A stretch of DNA of 64,000 bases from Rugamonas aquatica (GTDB lineage Bacteria; Pseudomonadota; Gammaproteobacteria; Burkholderiales; Burkholderiaceae_D), in contig NZ_WHUG01000009.1 in the NCBI RefSeq assembly GCF_009380215.1, forward strand, positions 124,001 through 188,000, given 5' to 3'. The notes beneath the pieces were generated by a model. It was not told where the DNA came from. It was given only the letters and a program-made list of their open reading frames with translations, and did no database searches. The position numbers and the translations under genes were made by a program. Below, piece by piece: positions 51,631 through 61,001 of the stretch (positions within the stretch are counted from its first letter, which is position 1; each line of letters begins with the position of its first letter).

Positions 51631-53741
51631 ACGCGCTGCTCAACCGCGTTTCACGCTACCTGCAGATCGCATCCGAGCGGACCGATTTGCTGCTGGCCAC
51701 CGTGATTGTGGCGGTCATCTTTATGATGATCTTGCCGTTGCCCGTGCTGTTAGTCGATGCGCTTATTGCGATCAATATGTGCTTTTCGGCGATCTTGCTG
51801 ATGGTGGCTATGTACATTCCTTCGCCGCTGTCATTCTCCGCCTTCCCCACAGTCCTGTTGGTCAGCACGCTGTTCAGGCTGGGGCTGTCGATTGCCACGA
51901 CCCGCTTGATCTTGTTGCAGGCCGATGCCGGCCACATCATTGAAACGTTCGGCAACTTTGTCGTTGGGGGCAACTTGGTCGTCGGCCTGGTTGTCTTCCT
52001 CATCCTGACTATAGTGCAGTTCATCGTGATCACCAAGGGGACCGAACGGGTGGCCGAAGTGGGCGCGCGGTTTTCGCTCGATGCAATGCCGGGTAAGCAA
52101 ATGTCAATCGATGGCGATATGCGAGCCGGCGTGATCGACATGAACGAGGCGCGCCGCCGCCGCGGGGTGGTGGAGAAGGAAAGCCAGCTGTACGGGGCGA
52201 TGGACGGGGCGATGAAGTTCGTGAAAGGCGACGCTATCGCCAGCCTGATCATTGTCGCCGTCAATTTATTGGGCGGTTTGCTGATCGGCGTACTGCAACG
52301 CAATATGAGCGCAGGCGCTGCTTTACAAAAGTATGCGATCCTGTCGATAGGGGACGGCTTGATCGGGCAGATCCCGGCGCTGTTCATTTCCATCTGCGCC
52401 GGCATGATCGTTACGCGCGTCTCGACAGATGACGGTGGTCCATCCAACATCGGCAAGGATATAGGTCGCCAGTTGCTGGCGCAGCCGCGCGCCTTCATGA
52501 TAGGCGCCGCCGTGATGCTAGGCTTTGCAGTGATTCCTGGCATGCCGACGCTCGTGTTCATTGCACTGTTCGCGCTGATCGGTGGGATGGGCTTTATACT
52601 GCACCGCAACAGCAACCGTCCTGCCAGTGCCAGTTCGGGCGGGGGCGGACTGGGGGCGATGCCGGGCATGGCTGCGGCGGGACAAGGCAAGCCACGCCCG
52701 GGCGCCGACCCGGCCAGCGAATTCTCGCCGACGGTGCCATTGCTCATGGACGTGGCGGAATCGCTATCGGCCACGCTCCGGGCTGACTTGCTTAACGATG
52801 AATTGCTGAAAGTGCGGCGGGCGCTGTATTTCGACCTGGGCGTGCCGTTCCCCGGTATTAGCTTGCGCTTCAATGATACGTTGCCGGCTAACAGTTACGC
52901 GATCCAGTTACAGGAGGTGCCGGTGGCCCACGGGCACCTGCGACCCGGCTATCTGTTCGTGCGCGAGAGCGAGGATACCTTGCGGGCATTGGGCGTGGCG
53001 ACCGAAACCGATACACCTTTCCTGCCTAATCTGCAAACCGTTTGGGTCGGGGAGGGGCTACAAGACCTCCTTACCCGAGCGGGCACCAGTACCATGGATG
53101 CTACCCAGGTGCTGACTTATCATCTGGCCTTGGTGCTGAAGAAATATGCCGCCGACTTTATCGGCATCCAAGAAACCAGGTTCTTGTTGTCCTCAATGGA
53201 AGAGCGCTTCCCCGATCTCGTCAAGGAAGTACAACGGGTCATGGCGATCCAGAAGATCGCCGAGATCCTGCAGCGTCTGGTCTCGGAAGATGTATCGATC
53301 CGGAATCTGCGCACCATTCTTGAAGCGCTGATCGATTGGGGCCAGAAAGAGAAGGATTCCGTGCTGCTCACGGAATATATCCGCGCGGCCCTGAAGCGCC
53401 ACCTGTCACATAAGTATTCGGGTGGGCAAAACATGTTGCCGGCTTATCTGTTCGCGCCCAATGTTGAAGAGACGATGCGCACGGCAATCCGGCAAACCTC
53501 GGCGGGTAGCTATCTGGCACTGGACCCGCAAGTTTCGCGCCGCCTACTCGACAGCATCAAACGCGCGGTGGGAGACCTTTCGGTGGCCACTCAGCGACCG
53601 GTGTTGCTGACATCAATGGACATCCGGCGTTACGTGCGCAAGATGATCGAGCAAGACCTGTACGACCTACCTGTGATTTCATACCAAGAGTTGACCACGG
53701 AGATCAATATCCAGCCGCTCGCGCGCATCGAACTGGAGTAG
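51627..53741 (+). CDS. sctV: T3SS export-gate protein SctV (FHIPEP family)
   Basis: 704 residues, normal length. The N-terminal half has about eight TM helices (LLATVIVAVIFMMILPLPVL, FPTVLLVSTLFRLGLSIATT, GGNLVVGLVVFLILTIVQFI) and the FHIPEP signature region FSLDAMPGKQMSIDGDMRAG. A Gly/Ala linker (~335-365) leads to the cytoplasmic domain, which forms the nonameric ring accepting chaperone-substrate complexes (LLTYHLALVLKKYAADFIGI-like region; ends TTEINIQPLARIELE). Intact. It resembles PcrD/BcrD more than the Hrp versions by sequence feel. Confidence 0.95.
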   Translation: MNALLNRVSRYLQIASERTDLLLATVIVAVIFMMILPLPVLLVDALIAINMCFSAILLMVAMYIPSPLSFSAFPTVLLVSTLFRLGLSIATTRLILLQADAGHIIETFGNFVVGGNLVVGLVVFLILTIVQFIVITKGTERVAEVGARFSLDAMPGKQMSIDGDMRAGVIDMNEARRRRGVVEKESQLYGAMDGAMKFVKGDAIASLIIVAVNLLGGLLIGVLQRNMSAGAALQKYAILSIGDGLIGQIPALFISICAGMIVTRVSTDDGGPSNIGKDIGRQLLAQPRAFMIGAAVMLGFAVIPGMPTLVFIALFALIGGMGFILHRNSNRPASASSGGGGLGAMPGMAAAGQGKPRPGADPASEFSPTVPLLMDVAESLSATLRADLLNDELLKVRRALYFDLGVPFPGISLRFNDTLPANSYAIQLQEVPVAHGHLRPGYLFVRESEDTLRALGVATETDTPFLPNLQTVWVGEGLQDLLTRAGTSTMDATQVLTYHLALVLKKYAADFIGIQETRFLLSSMEERFPDLVKEVQRVMAIQKIAEILQRLVSEDVSIRNLRTILEALIDWGQKEKDSVLLTEYIRAALKRHLSHKYSGGQNMLPAYLFAPNVEETMRTAIRQTSAGSYLALDPQVSRRLLDSIKRAVGDLSVATQRPVLLTSMDIRRYVRKMIEQDLYDLPVISYQELTTEINIQPLARIELE

Positions 53742-53810
53742 CGGGCACGTCGTACGCAGGGCGACGTGGCGCATATTTAACAACATGGAACAGCTGATAA
53801 AGTTAATATC

Positions 53811-54434
53811 ATGAGAGTAAAACAAGGACAGTACAGACGCATCCCAGCATCTGAGCAAATCGCCCCCGGCGGGATCGGGCGGGGGCTGCAGCTCAGGCAT
53901 TTCGTTGCCTGGCTTCAGGACTTGGTCGCGCGAGTCGCGCACCGTGGTTGCGCTGGCGGCAAGCCAAGATCGAAAACGTCGCTCAAAACGCGGCTATTGT
54001 CTGCTTTGCTGGTGGTTCCCACCGCCGTCGCACATGCAATGGTTCAAGCCCACCTCCGCCGTAATATTGCGAAGAGTAATGTATTAGAGACGCTGCTAGC
54101 GTTGAGTAAGAAACTAGCGAATAAAGATGTAGCAGCGGAACAGCTGACGATGACAGCGATCGGGGCAATGATGCTCATTGCCTCTAAGCAGGTCGATGGC
54201 GATGCCGACGTGGCGCGTTGTAATATGTCACGTTATGCATCGCTGTTCGCTAACATGAGCGAGGAACAATTGAAGGCGCATTATTTTGCGAAGGCATTGG
54301 GCGGGGAAGCATACGACATGGCCACTACTGCGATTTCGGGCAATGTTGGTTGCCGGGCTGAGAAATTGGAGCGGGACGGCGATATGAATGGCCTTGAAAT
54401 ATTTAACACGGCATTTGACCTGATAACTCCCTGA
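53811..54434 (+). CDS. Candidate T3SS effector 6, small
   Basis: 207 residues from ATG at 53811; the ribosome site is weak. A basic N-terminus (MRVKQGQYRRIPASEQIAPG) is followed by LKTRLLSALLVVPTAVAHAM (hydrophobic helix ~60-80) and a helical body (LETLLALSKKLANKDVAAEQ, LTMTAIGAMMLIASKQVDGD). It lies 70 bp after sctV on the same strand and may be read with it. A nearby GGAACA has no matching second half. Not recognised. Confidence 0.5.
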   Translation: MRVKQGQYRRIPASEQIAPGGIGRGLQLRHFVAWLQDLVARVAHRGCAGGKPRSKTSLKTRLLSALLVVPTAVAHAMVQAHLRRNIAKSNVLETLLALSKKLANKDVAAEQLTMTAIGAMMLIASKQVDGDADVARCNMSRYASLFANMSEEQLKAHYFAKALGGEAYDMATTAISGNVGCRAEKLERDGDMNGLEIFNTAFDLITP

Positions 54435-54508
54435 GAAGCTACTCTCGGCTGATCGGCGTGGAACTGGCCGTTCAGCCCATTCCAAGGCGGCCAACGCAAA
54501 TCCGACAT

Positions 54509-54536
54509 CGAACTTTTCCCCGTGATGAGGTACACA
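54509..54536 (+). promoter_or_regulatory. Possible T3SS box before the secreted peptide gene
   Basis: CGAACT, 15 bp, GTACACA; spacing is right and ATG is 50 bp downstream, but two bases of the second half deviate. Confidence 0.4.
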
Positions 54537-54586
54537 AAGAGTGCCTTAATTTGGCACGGTTATTAACCTCGTTCTATGGAGTAAAT

Positions 54587-54814
54587 ATGAAGAAAATGAA
54601 GACTGTGAAATACACTCTGCTGCTGTTGACTGCACTGCTAACTCTAGGTATGCAGCATCTTGCTAGCGCAAATGAGGATCTGGCGACTAATTCCGCAACT
54701 CTACAAGCCACTGCAAATACGATGGTCTTTGTCAGCAAGCCAAAAGTTCCACGCGGCTATGATGATCCCCGCTGCTGGTTTGTTTCTGTCTATTACTGCA
54801 CCCACAGCGGTTGA
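54587..54814 (+). CDS. Small Sec-type secreted peptide with two cysteines
   Basis: 75 residues from ATG at 54587 with GGAG 8 bases upstream. A clear signal peptide (KKMKTVKYTLLLLTALLTLG, cleavage expected after HLASA) leaves about 47 residues ending RCWFVSVYYCTHSG, with two Cys seven residues apart that could form a disulfide. No family is recognised. It has its own leader and a possible regulon box, between a candidate effector and IS debris. Confidence 0.55.
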   Translation: MKKMKTVKYTLLLLTALLTLGMQHLASANEDLATNSATLQATANTMVFVSKPKVPRGYDDPRCWFVSVYYCTHSG

Positions 54815-54939
54815 TTACCAAATTTGCCTGGCGCACATGTGGGACGAAAATTCGTCGAACTGTACGCGGCCAACGGTAGTCCCATGACCGCCGAGATGCC
54901 GCAGCGCATCGCGGCCTGCGTGCATTCGCGCAGCAGGCT

Positions 54940-55330
54940 GCTGGCGTGACTGTCGAAGCACCCCTCGACCTTCAGCTTTTCATCGAGGCGTCCCTCTCCA
55001 TGCGCGCGGCTGAGAGCCGCGATCAGATTGGCCGCCGTTGTCAACAAGACACCCTAGCCGGCATCGATTGCTTTCACCCCAGCGCCACTGCCAGATCGGT
55101 TTTGCCAACGCATGGCGGCCCGAGCATCAGTACGGTGTCGCCATGGTCGATGTAATGGCAGCTCGTCAGCGTCTGAAACTCTTTCTTGTCGATCGACGGC
55201 TGATAAGTGAAGTCGACCGTGTTCAACGCGGAGCAGATCGACGGCTCGCCGCCACTGATACCACGCAAGGAGCAGAGCTGGGCTGCCAGCGAACGCGCCG
55301 AGGGCATCCTGAAAGCGGGCGGTGCGGCGA
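54940..55330 (-). pseudogene. IS21-family IstB N-terminal remnant
   Basis: The minus strand reads VDFTYQPSIDKKEFQTLTSC, HYIDHGDTVLMLGPPCVGKT (Walker A with Cys for Gly), then in another frame VLTTAANLIAALSRAHGEGR LDEKLK. It is frameshifted and lacks its C-terminus; an IstB C-terminal fragment lies at 58.96 kb. Confidence 0.75.
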
Positions 55331-55742
55331 TCCTCTACGGAGAACAGGACCGGGCACTCTATCGACCTGCGACCGATACCTGTACCGACCTGCGTTTGAA
55401 ACCTCACGAACCTGCATTCGAGCCAACTCTCGGCCAGAAATAACTGCAACTGAAGGCCCCCTCAAACCAGCATAAGCTGCGAATGAACCTGCATTTATCC
55501 GCGTCGACCTGCATTCCATCGGCGCGAACCAGGATTATCTGCAACTGACCGGGATGTTCAACTGCACCTTAACGTCGGCCTCGATTTTTATCAGCATGCC
55601 TCGCCAGTGTCCGACCCGCTTGACGCTCACCGCAGGCTAGATGTCATTGATTCGTATAGCGCCTATTTTCGAAAAAGCTAGTTATTCGAACTGCCCTTCT
55701 GAAATGCCAAGCGTTTTAAGTTGGAATTTGCGGCCTTGAGAT
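55331..55742. other. Gene-free region
   Basis: No coding signal beyond repeated ACCTGC/ACTGCA-rich tracts at 55370-55570; no gene identified. Confidence 0.3.
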
Positions 55743-55770
55743 GGAACTTTATCGCGCTCAGCGTTACTGA
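55743..55770 (+). promoter_or_regulatory. T3SS promoter box of effector candidate 7
   Basis: GGAACT, 15 bp, TTACTGA; a strict match. It lies inside the upstream part of the open frame and so excludes any start before about 55780. Confidence 0.7.
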
Positions 55771-55804
55771 TTTACAGCCAGTAGCCACTATCCGAAAGCC
55801 AGCC

Positions 55805-56896
55805 ATGATTGAATCGGTAAAATTATTTCTAAGTTGTTTTGATTTGTCGATCTCGATGTCCGATTTCAAAGGGAAACTTGCGAAGCGGGATTGCAGACAG
55901 ACAACACCGACCACACCGAGGGTCAACCGATCATGCCTGCGCAACAAGCCCGGCGCGCTTGCGCAGTTCAGAACCCGAATCTTCTCCGCAATAGGGTTGA
56001 TGACGTCCAGAAATGTGTCGAAGGAAGGCGAGGCGGGGTTGGAGAAATACCAGCAAATGATGGCCAAAAAGAAAACCGGTACCGATGAGGACCCGGGAAC
56101 CAGCTACGCGCTGCAACATCTGTGCAACAACTACGATATGTCACGGCAGCTGACTGAGGCCTATCCGCTTACGGTATTGAAGGACATGGCAGACAAATTG
56201 GCGACATCGGAGGCCATGAATCCGCAATCCGAAAGCTTTGATCCGCTGCACCATATGCTCGTCGCGGGAGCGATAAATTTGACGGTGAACGCGCCGACAG
56301 ACCGTGAATCAGCCAAAGTACCTTCCAGCCAAATAGCGACGCGTGCAGAATTAGCCCAAACAGTCGTGGCGCAAGCGCGACAAGGAGAGAAATGGGGGGG
56401 AGCAGGCGTCTTGAAAACCACGTCAAAAAATGCCAGCGAAGCCGAAATCGATGCTGCAATGGCACAAGTTCTGCACCAATTCCCCCTGATGTCGTTGGAA
56501 AACCGAGCCAAACTGAACACGCTGCTGCCCACTGTCGCCAACAATGAGGCGACGACGCCAGTCTCGCGTTATGATGCCGAAAAATTTCCGTTGGTGCATG
56601 GCTATGACACCTTTGCTGACGATTTAAAAAGCCAGATTGCCGAACTGGCTCAAGATAGTCTCAGCGTGGCGAACAGCACGGCGTCGGATGGCGATGTCGC
56701 CCAACGGCAGGCCGTGCGACAGCATATAAAAAACAAACTCGAGCAGCGCGGCGAAACATCTGACTCATCTTGGAAAACAACCTTGCTCAACGCTTTGATT
56801 GACAAGGAAGTCGCGCGCATTATCGCATTCTCGGAAGTTCCCAGTACCAGAGCAAAGACTGTAAGTTTCGTAATGCCTGACAACCTTGAACAGTAA
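55805..56896 (+). CDS. Candidate T3SS effector 7
   Basis: 363 residues from ATG at 55805, the first ATG after the promoter box; ATG 55856 is a second possibility. The N-terminus reads MIESVKLFLSCFDLSISMSD, then a basic, Pro/Thr-rich stretch. The body is helical (YQQMMAKKKTGTDEDPGTSY, YPLTVLKDMADKLATSEAMN, LAQTVVAQARQGEKWGGAGV) with a C-terminal charged helix (AVRQHIKNKLEQRGE). Not recognised. The promoter box is the main evidence for T3SS co-regulation. Confidence 0.6.
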   Translation: MIESVKLFLSCFDLSISMSDFKGKLAKRDCRQTTPTTPRVNRSCLRNKPGALAQFRTRIFSAIGLMTSRNVSKEGEAGLEKYQQMMAKKKTGTDEDPGTSYALQHLCNNYDMSRQLTEAYPLTVLKDMADKLATSEAMNPQSESFDPLHHMLVAGAINLTVNAPTDRESAKVPSSQIATRAELAQTVVAQARQGEKWGGAGVLKTTSKNASEAEIDAAMAQVLHQFPLMSLENRAKLNTLLPTVANNEATTPVSRYDAEKFPLVHGYDTFADDLKSQIAELAQDSLSVANSTASDGDVAQRQAVRQHIKNKLEQRGETSDSSWKTTLLNALIDKEVARIIAFSEVPSTRAKTVSFVMPDNLEQ

Positions 56897-57305
56897 AAGT
56901 GTGCGATTCACGGATGTCGTTTCAACTAAAATAGTGTCATGAACGACGATACCCGAAATTTCGCTATCCACCGCGACGATCCATAAGGCATTGGAGCGCG
57001 TCGGGTGCTGTTGTCATCATGCAAGCCAATCTTCCAGCTCTTGCCGGACTGCTCCGGCAATACCGCCAGCGCTTCCTCATTCGGCATAAAATTCTAGTCG
57101 TGGGCGGATTCCATTTCCCTCTCCTTCACTGTGGGTTGAACGCTTTCAGTTTTGGAGCCGATTTGCAGTCTGCCCGCCGTTTCTAAAATCATAGGATCTC
57201 ATTGATGCTGTCGATCATGCGCCCTGAATTGATCTGCTTTGGCGAAATTAGGCACTTCCGGGCGCGAGTTTTTGGTCAATAATTCCTGTGCGGGAGGGCT
57301 TGACC
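56897..57305. other. Intergenic region with remnants
   Basis: No gene is supported. The last 100 bp are the presumable left end of the IS3-type element that follows. Confidence 0.35.
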
Positions 57306-58400
57306 ATGAAGCGCAAACATTTTCCGGCGGAACAAATTGTATCCGTCTTAAAGCAGGCCGAACTGGGCATGGCGGTCGGCGATATTGTCCGGCAGCTTGG
57401 CATTTCCGAGCAGACTTTTTATCGCTGGAAGAAACAGTGCGACGGCATGTAATCCGAAGACGTGCCGGAGCTCAATATCCTGCAGGACGAGAACGCGCTC
57501 CTGAAGAAGCTGGTTGCCGAGCTGAGTCTGGACAAGGCAATCCTGCAGGACGTTGCGTCAAAAAAGTGGGGGCGGCCCGCGTTGAAACGTGAGGTGGTCG
57601 ATTACATCATCGGCCACTATGGATTGAAACTGGCGCGGGCCTGTCGGTTGATCAGGCAAGTGCGTAGCACGCAGTATCTGTCGAGCAGGAAGGATCTCAA
57701 GCTGGCGCTGCGACAACGCTTGCGTGAGCTGGCCTTGGTGCGCGTGCGTTGGGGCTACCGGCGCCTGCATGTGCTGCTCAAGCGCGAAGGCTTTCAACTG
57801 GGCGTCAACCAGACGTACCGATGGTATTGCCAGGAGCAGTTGCAGTTGCGCGCCTGGAGCAAGAAGCGCCGCAAGAGTTCGGTCGCCCGCCAGGTGCGCA
57901 TGCAGCCACGTCAGGCAAACGATGCGTGGAGCATGGATTTTGTGGCTGACCAACTCGCCGACGGAACCAAGATACGACTGCTGACGATCATCGACATCTA
58001 CAGCCGGGAATCCTTGGCCATCGTGGCCGGCCATCGCCTGCGCGGTGAGGATGTCGTGACTGCGCTCAACCGCATCATTGCAAAACGGACGGCACCGAAA
58101 TGCCTGTTCGTCGACAACGGCAGCGAATTTTACGGGCACATGCTGGACCTCTGGGCTTACCACCATCACACCAAGATCGATTTCAGCCGGCCAGGGAAGC
58201 CGACCGACAACTGTTTCATCGAGACGTTTAACGGATCACCGCGTGATGAATGCCTCAATGTCCACTGGTTCACCTCTTTGACCGAGGTACAGACCGTCGT
58301 GGAGGCATGGCGCGTGGACTACAATGAGATTCGGCCTCACAAGGCTCTCAAAGACCCCCCCCACGGCTTTCGCTCGGAGTCCGGTCTCTGGAGGGCTTGA
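57306..58400 (+). pseudogene. IS3-family transposase, single internal stop
   Basis: MKRKHFPAEQIVSVLKQAEL ... FYRWKKQCDGM, TAA at 57450, then SEDVPELNILQDENALLKKL in the same frame and an otherwise open OrfB: HTH and rve core with DAWSMDFVADQLADG (D), FVDNGSEFYG (D) and FNGSPRDECLN (E). OrfA and OrfB are in one frame here. This is the best-preserved element in the window; re-initiation at GTG 57462 would still give 312 residues containing the whole DDE domain. It truncates the IS110 remnant that follows. Confidence 0.85.
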
Positions 58401-58414
58401 AATGGACCATTGAC

Positions 58415-58921
58415 CGACCGAATTCCCGGCCCCGAAGTGTCCATGGAATCCAAGCGGATCAGGCACACCTCGCCATACTCGGCCAATAGACCATGTAACT
58501 CATAGCGTTGTGCTGTACGATTCTTTACCAATTGCTGTCGCATTCGTTGCATCGCTATACAGCCTGTTGTGCTTCCGTCTTAACCGCGTGCGTTCACGCC
58601 GTGCTGTTGGGCCACGAGCCAGATGGCACGTGCATCAGCCACATCACTTTTGTTACCGTTCACGAATGCCCTAACCATCTTACCTGGCATCATCTTCACC
58701 TCGTGGCCCAACTGCTGCAACTTACGCGCTCAATGCTGTGAGCGGCCGCAGGCTTCCTGCCAACCAATCACGGCATACTATTTGCAAACCAAGATAAAAT
58801 TGTCCACGCTCAATCTGCTTGCTGATCACTTCGCCCGTTTCCATGTCTACTGCTTACAGCTAAAACACATTTTTTTCCGTATCTACCCCGGCCACTTAAA
58901 GTTCGGATTCGGACCGTGACT
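58415..58921 (-). pseudogene. IS110-family transposase N-terminal remnant
   Basis: The minus strand reads, across frames, AVDMETGEVISKQIERGQF, EACGRSQHWARKLQQLGHEV, KMMPGKMVRAFVNGNKSDVA DARAIWLVAQQHGV, MQRMRQQLVKNRTAQRYELH GLLAEYGEV. It is cut at its C-terminal side by the IS3-type element. Confidence 0.75.
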
Positions 58922-58954
58922 TTATTCCTTGGCTCTGTCGAAGGGTGGATGGCT

Positions 58955-59192
58955 AAATGATGATCAATTCGGCGCGCCGACGAACAGGGCAGCGCGCTAC
59001 GTTTCCACTTGATCAGCAAGCTCTACGAGCGCACACTCCTCATTATCACAACCAATTTAGGTTTCGCCGAAAGCGGGACGTATTCGGGGATGCGAAAATG
59101 ACGACAGCTTTGCTTAATCGACTCACCCATCATTGCCACATAATCGAAACCGAAAATGACAGCTACCGTTCTAGAACAGATCAACTCACATA
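58955..59192 (+). pseudogene. IS21-family IstB C-terminal remnant
   Basis: FHLISKLYERT and LIITTNLGFAE in two frames, then VFGDAKMTTALLNRLTHHCH IIETENDSYR, the usual IstB end. Confidence 0.75.
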
Positions 59193-59473
59193 AAGGAAAA
59201 GGAGGCTAGGAACTTAACATCGGCATGACCTTTAAACCCCAAGCAGTGGGCCATAATTCGATGCAAATACCATGTCAGATTCCAGTGTAAAGCAACACGA
59301 AAGCCTAACTCTGTTCTAAGGGAGCCGGGCTTATCGCGGCGCGGGCCACCGGGCGACAGTAGTTTTCCCAGCTATAGATGATTTGCTATAGCACCGGCAG
59401 CTTATTCAAATCGTCATGCATAGCTCTCTTTTTGTCACATCAATGTGTAATAAGATGGTTATTCGAGATGGCC

Positions 59474-60892
59474 TTACATCTTATTTGTAGCATCTTGCAC
59501 CTTTTGAGCAATTTCTCTCATTGTATTTTCTAGTTTCGCATATGCCGAATTTTGCGGAGCGTTCGTTTCTCTACAATTTTTTTCGTGAATTCTATATACT
59601 TCGGCAGCGAGTAATTTATATCGAACAATACGCTGGGTAGGTAAAATTGAAACAGTTGAGTTCGCTGACGAGGTATTCTCGATACTTAATGGATTTTTAT
59701 CCTCTAGTATACGTATATTATTCATCCCGACGCACGCAGCAATGAATTCATCGTCGTTCAACTTCGACAATGCCTCTGCCAAGGCAGTTCGCTTTTCATC
59801 AGTATCTGCCGGAAATATCGTCATAAAATCTTTCAATAACTTGTCGGAAAAAGATTTCAGTGTCTTTAAATGCACCAATAATTGTGTCGCATTTTTATCT
59901 TCGGGATGCGTCTTGAGATACTCGGTGTACCTTTTGATTCCATGGTCGTATGTCCTGTTAAGAGTAACTTCAGTCGAGAGTATTTCTGTGGAAGTGCACA
60001 ATTCAAGATCAGGGCGCTTATTCGCCTTTAAAGGCACTGCCGGAACAAAATACGGATGTCCTTCACCCACTGCGGGAGACAAATCCCTCTCAAAAGGATG
60101 TTTTTCAGTTTCAATGGTTCTAATGTTCGCGATCAATTTTTTCAGCAGTTCTTGCTGTTGACGCTTTGGCGCGTCTTGAGCCCGCAGCGGTGCCTCTCTA
60201 TCATAAATTCGTGCTTCTTTCTTTATTATTTCTCCATTCTTTGACTTGAGCTGTTTCGATACCCGGTCTTTTTCCCCGGCCAACTCCTTCGTTTTCTTCA
60301 AATCGGCTGGTTTATCGGAGCCTCTAAGTTTAGCGATCTCGCTCCCAAGCATATTCTCTTTTTGCTTCAACTCGGCCGCCTCCGATTTCAACTTATTTAG
60401 TTCGAATTGATATTTTTTCATTGACGGATTAGCAGCTTCGAAAGCTGCACGACTTGCGCTGAAGCTTGCTTTGAAATCGAAATTGAATATTTCTATTTTC
60501 CCGTCATATTCTTTTGCGCCCCATTCATCAATATTAACTGTATTTTTAATTATTTTTCGATATGATTCAATGTCATTTTTATCTTTTATAATATTATTAT
60601 TGACGGAATTTTTAAGATCTTTCGGACCAAACATTTTTCTGGAAGATTTTTTATTAGCTGTTGGTCGCGGAGTACTCAATAAGCGCCCTTCACTTGGAGG
60701 AGGGGAAACTGACGGCTTTCGAGCAGCCAAAGTATTTTCGGTTTTTAGATTCTTAGGTCCAAATAAACGATGGGAAATGCCACTGCTTGTTGCCTTACTG
60801 GCCGTCAGTTGTGAATTCGGGCGGGGACTATCAACTTCTCCTCGCATCGAATGACCAACAACCTGATTTGACGATTTAAATATCTTTAACAT
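59474..60892 (-). CDS. Candidate T3SS effector with Dbl-homology (RhoGEF)-like domain
   Basis: 472 residues from ATG at 60892 (MLKIFKSSNQVVGHSMRGEV), AT-rich relative to its flanks. Residues 40-95 hold two copies of a FGPK(N/D)LK motif. Residues 158-255 are a charged coiled coil (YQFELNKLKSEAAELKQKEN). Residues ~300-470 match a DH domain: CR1-like ILSTEVTLNRTYDHGIKRYT, a middle helix region (LLVHLKTLKSFSDKLLKDFM) and CR3-like ILPTQRIVRYKLLAAEV, the P-x-QR-I-x-RY-x-LL-x-E pattern of eukaryotic RhoGEFs. Such a protein would switch on host Rho GTPases. The exchange activity is inferred from the motif only. No own T3SS box is evident; it may follow the gene at 61002. Confidence 0.65.
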   Translation of the reverse strand: MLKIFKSSNQVVGHSMRGEVDSPRPNSQLTASKATSSGISHRLFGPKNLKTENTLAARKPSVSPPPSEGRLLSTPRPTANKKSSRKMFGPKDLKNSVNNNIIKDKNDIESYRKIIKNTVNIDEWGAKEYDGKIEIFNFDFKASFSASRAAFEAANPSMKKYQFELNKLKSEAAELKQKENMLGSEIAKLRGSDKPADLKKTKELAGEKDRVSKQLKSKNGEIIKKEARIYDREAPLRAQDAPKRQQQELLKKLIANIRTIETEKHPFERDLSPAVGEGHPYFVPAVPLKANKRPDLELCTSTEILSTEVTLNRTYDHGIKRYTEYLKTHPEDKNATQLLVHLKTLKSFSDKLLKDFMTIFPADTDEKRTALAEALSKLNDDEFIAACVGMNNIRILEDKNPLSIENTSSANSTVSILPTQRIVRYKLLAAEVYRIHEKNCRETNAPQNSAYAKLENTMREIAQKVQDATNKM

Positions 60893-61001
60893 AGTTTTAT
60901 CTGCCTTAATGGGTCTACTGCTGACTTTCCACCTCTGCAAACCGGCAAACGACCGAATATCCGGATTGAATATTTTTCATCGGAGGTTGAAAATAATTGA
61001 T

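Noticed and set aside
53783..53810. GGAACA before the gene at 53811 as a T3SS box
   Set aside because: No ACxxA block occurs 15 or 16 bp downstream.
57306..58400. Active IS3 element
   Set aside because: OrfA has an in-frame TAA and clear terminal inverted repeats were not found, so it is listed as a pseudogene although the DDE domain is intact.
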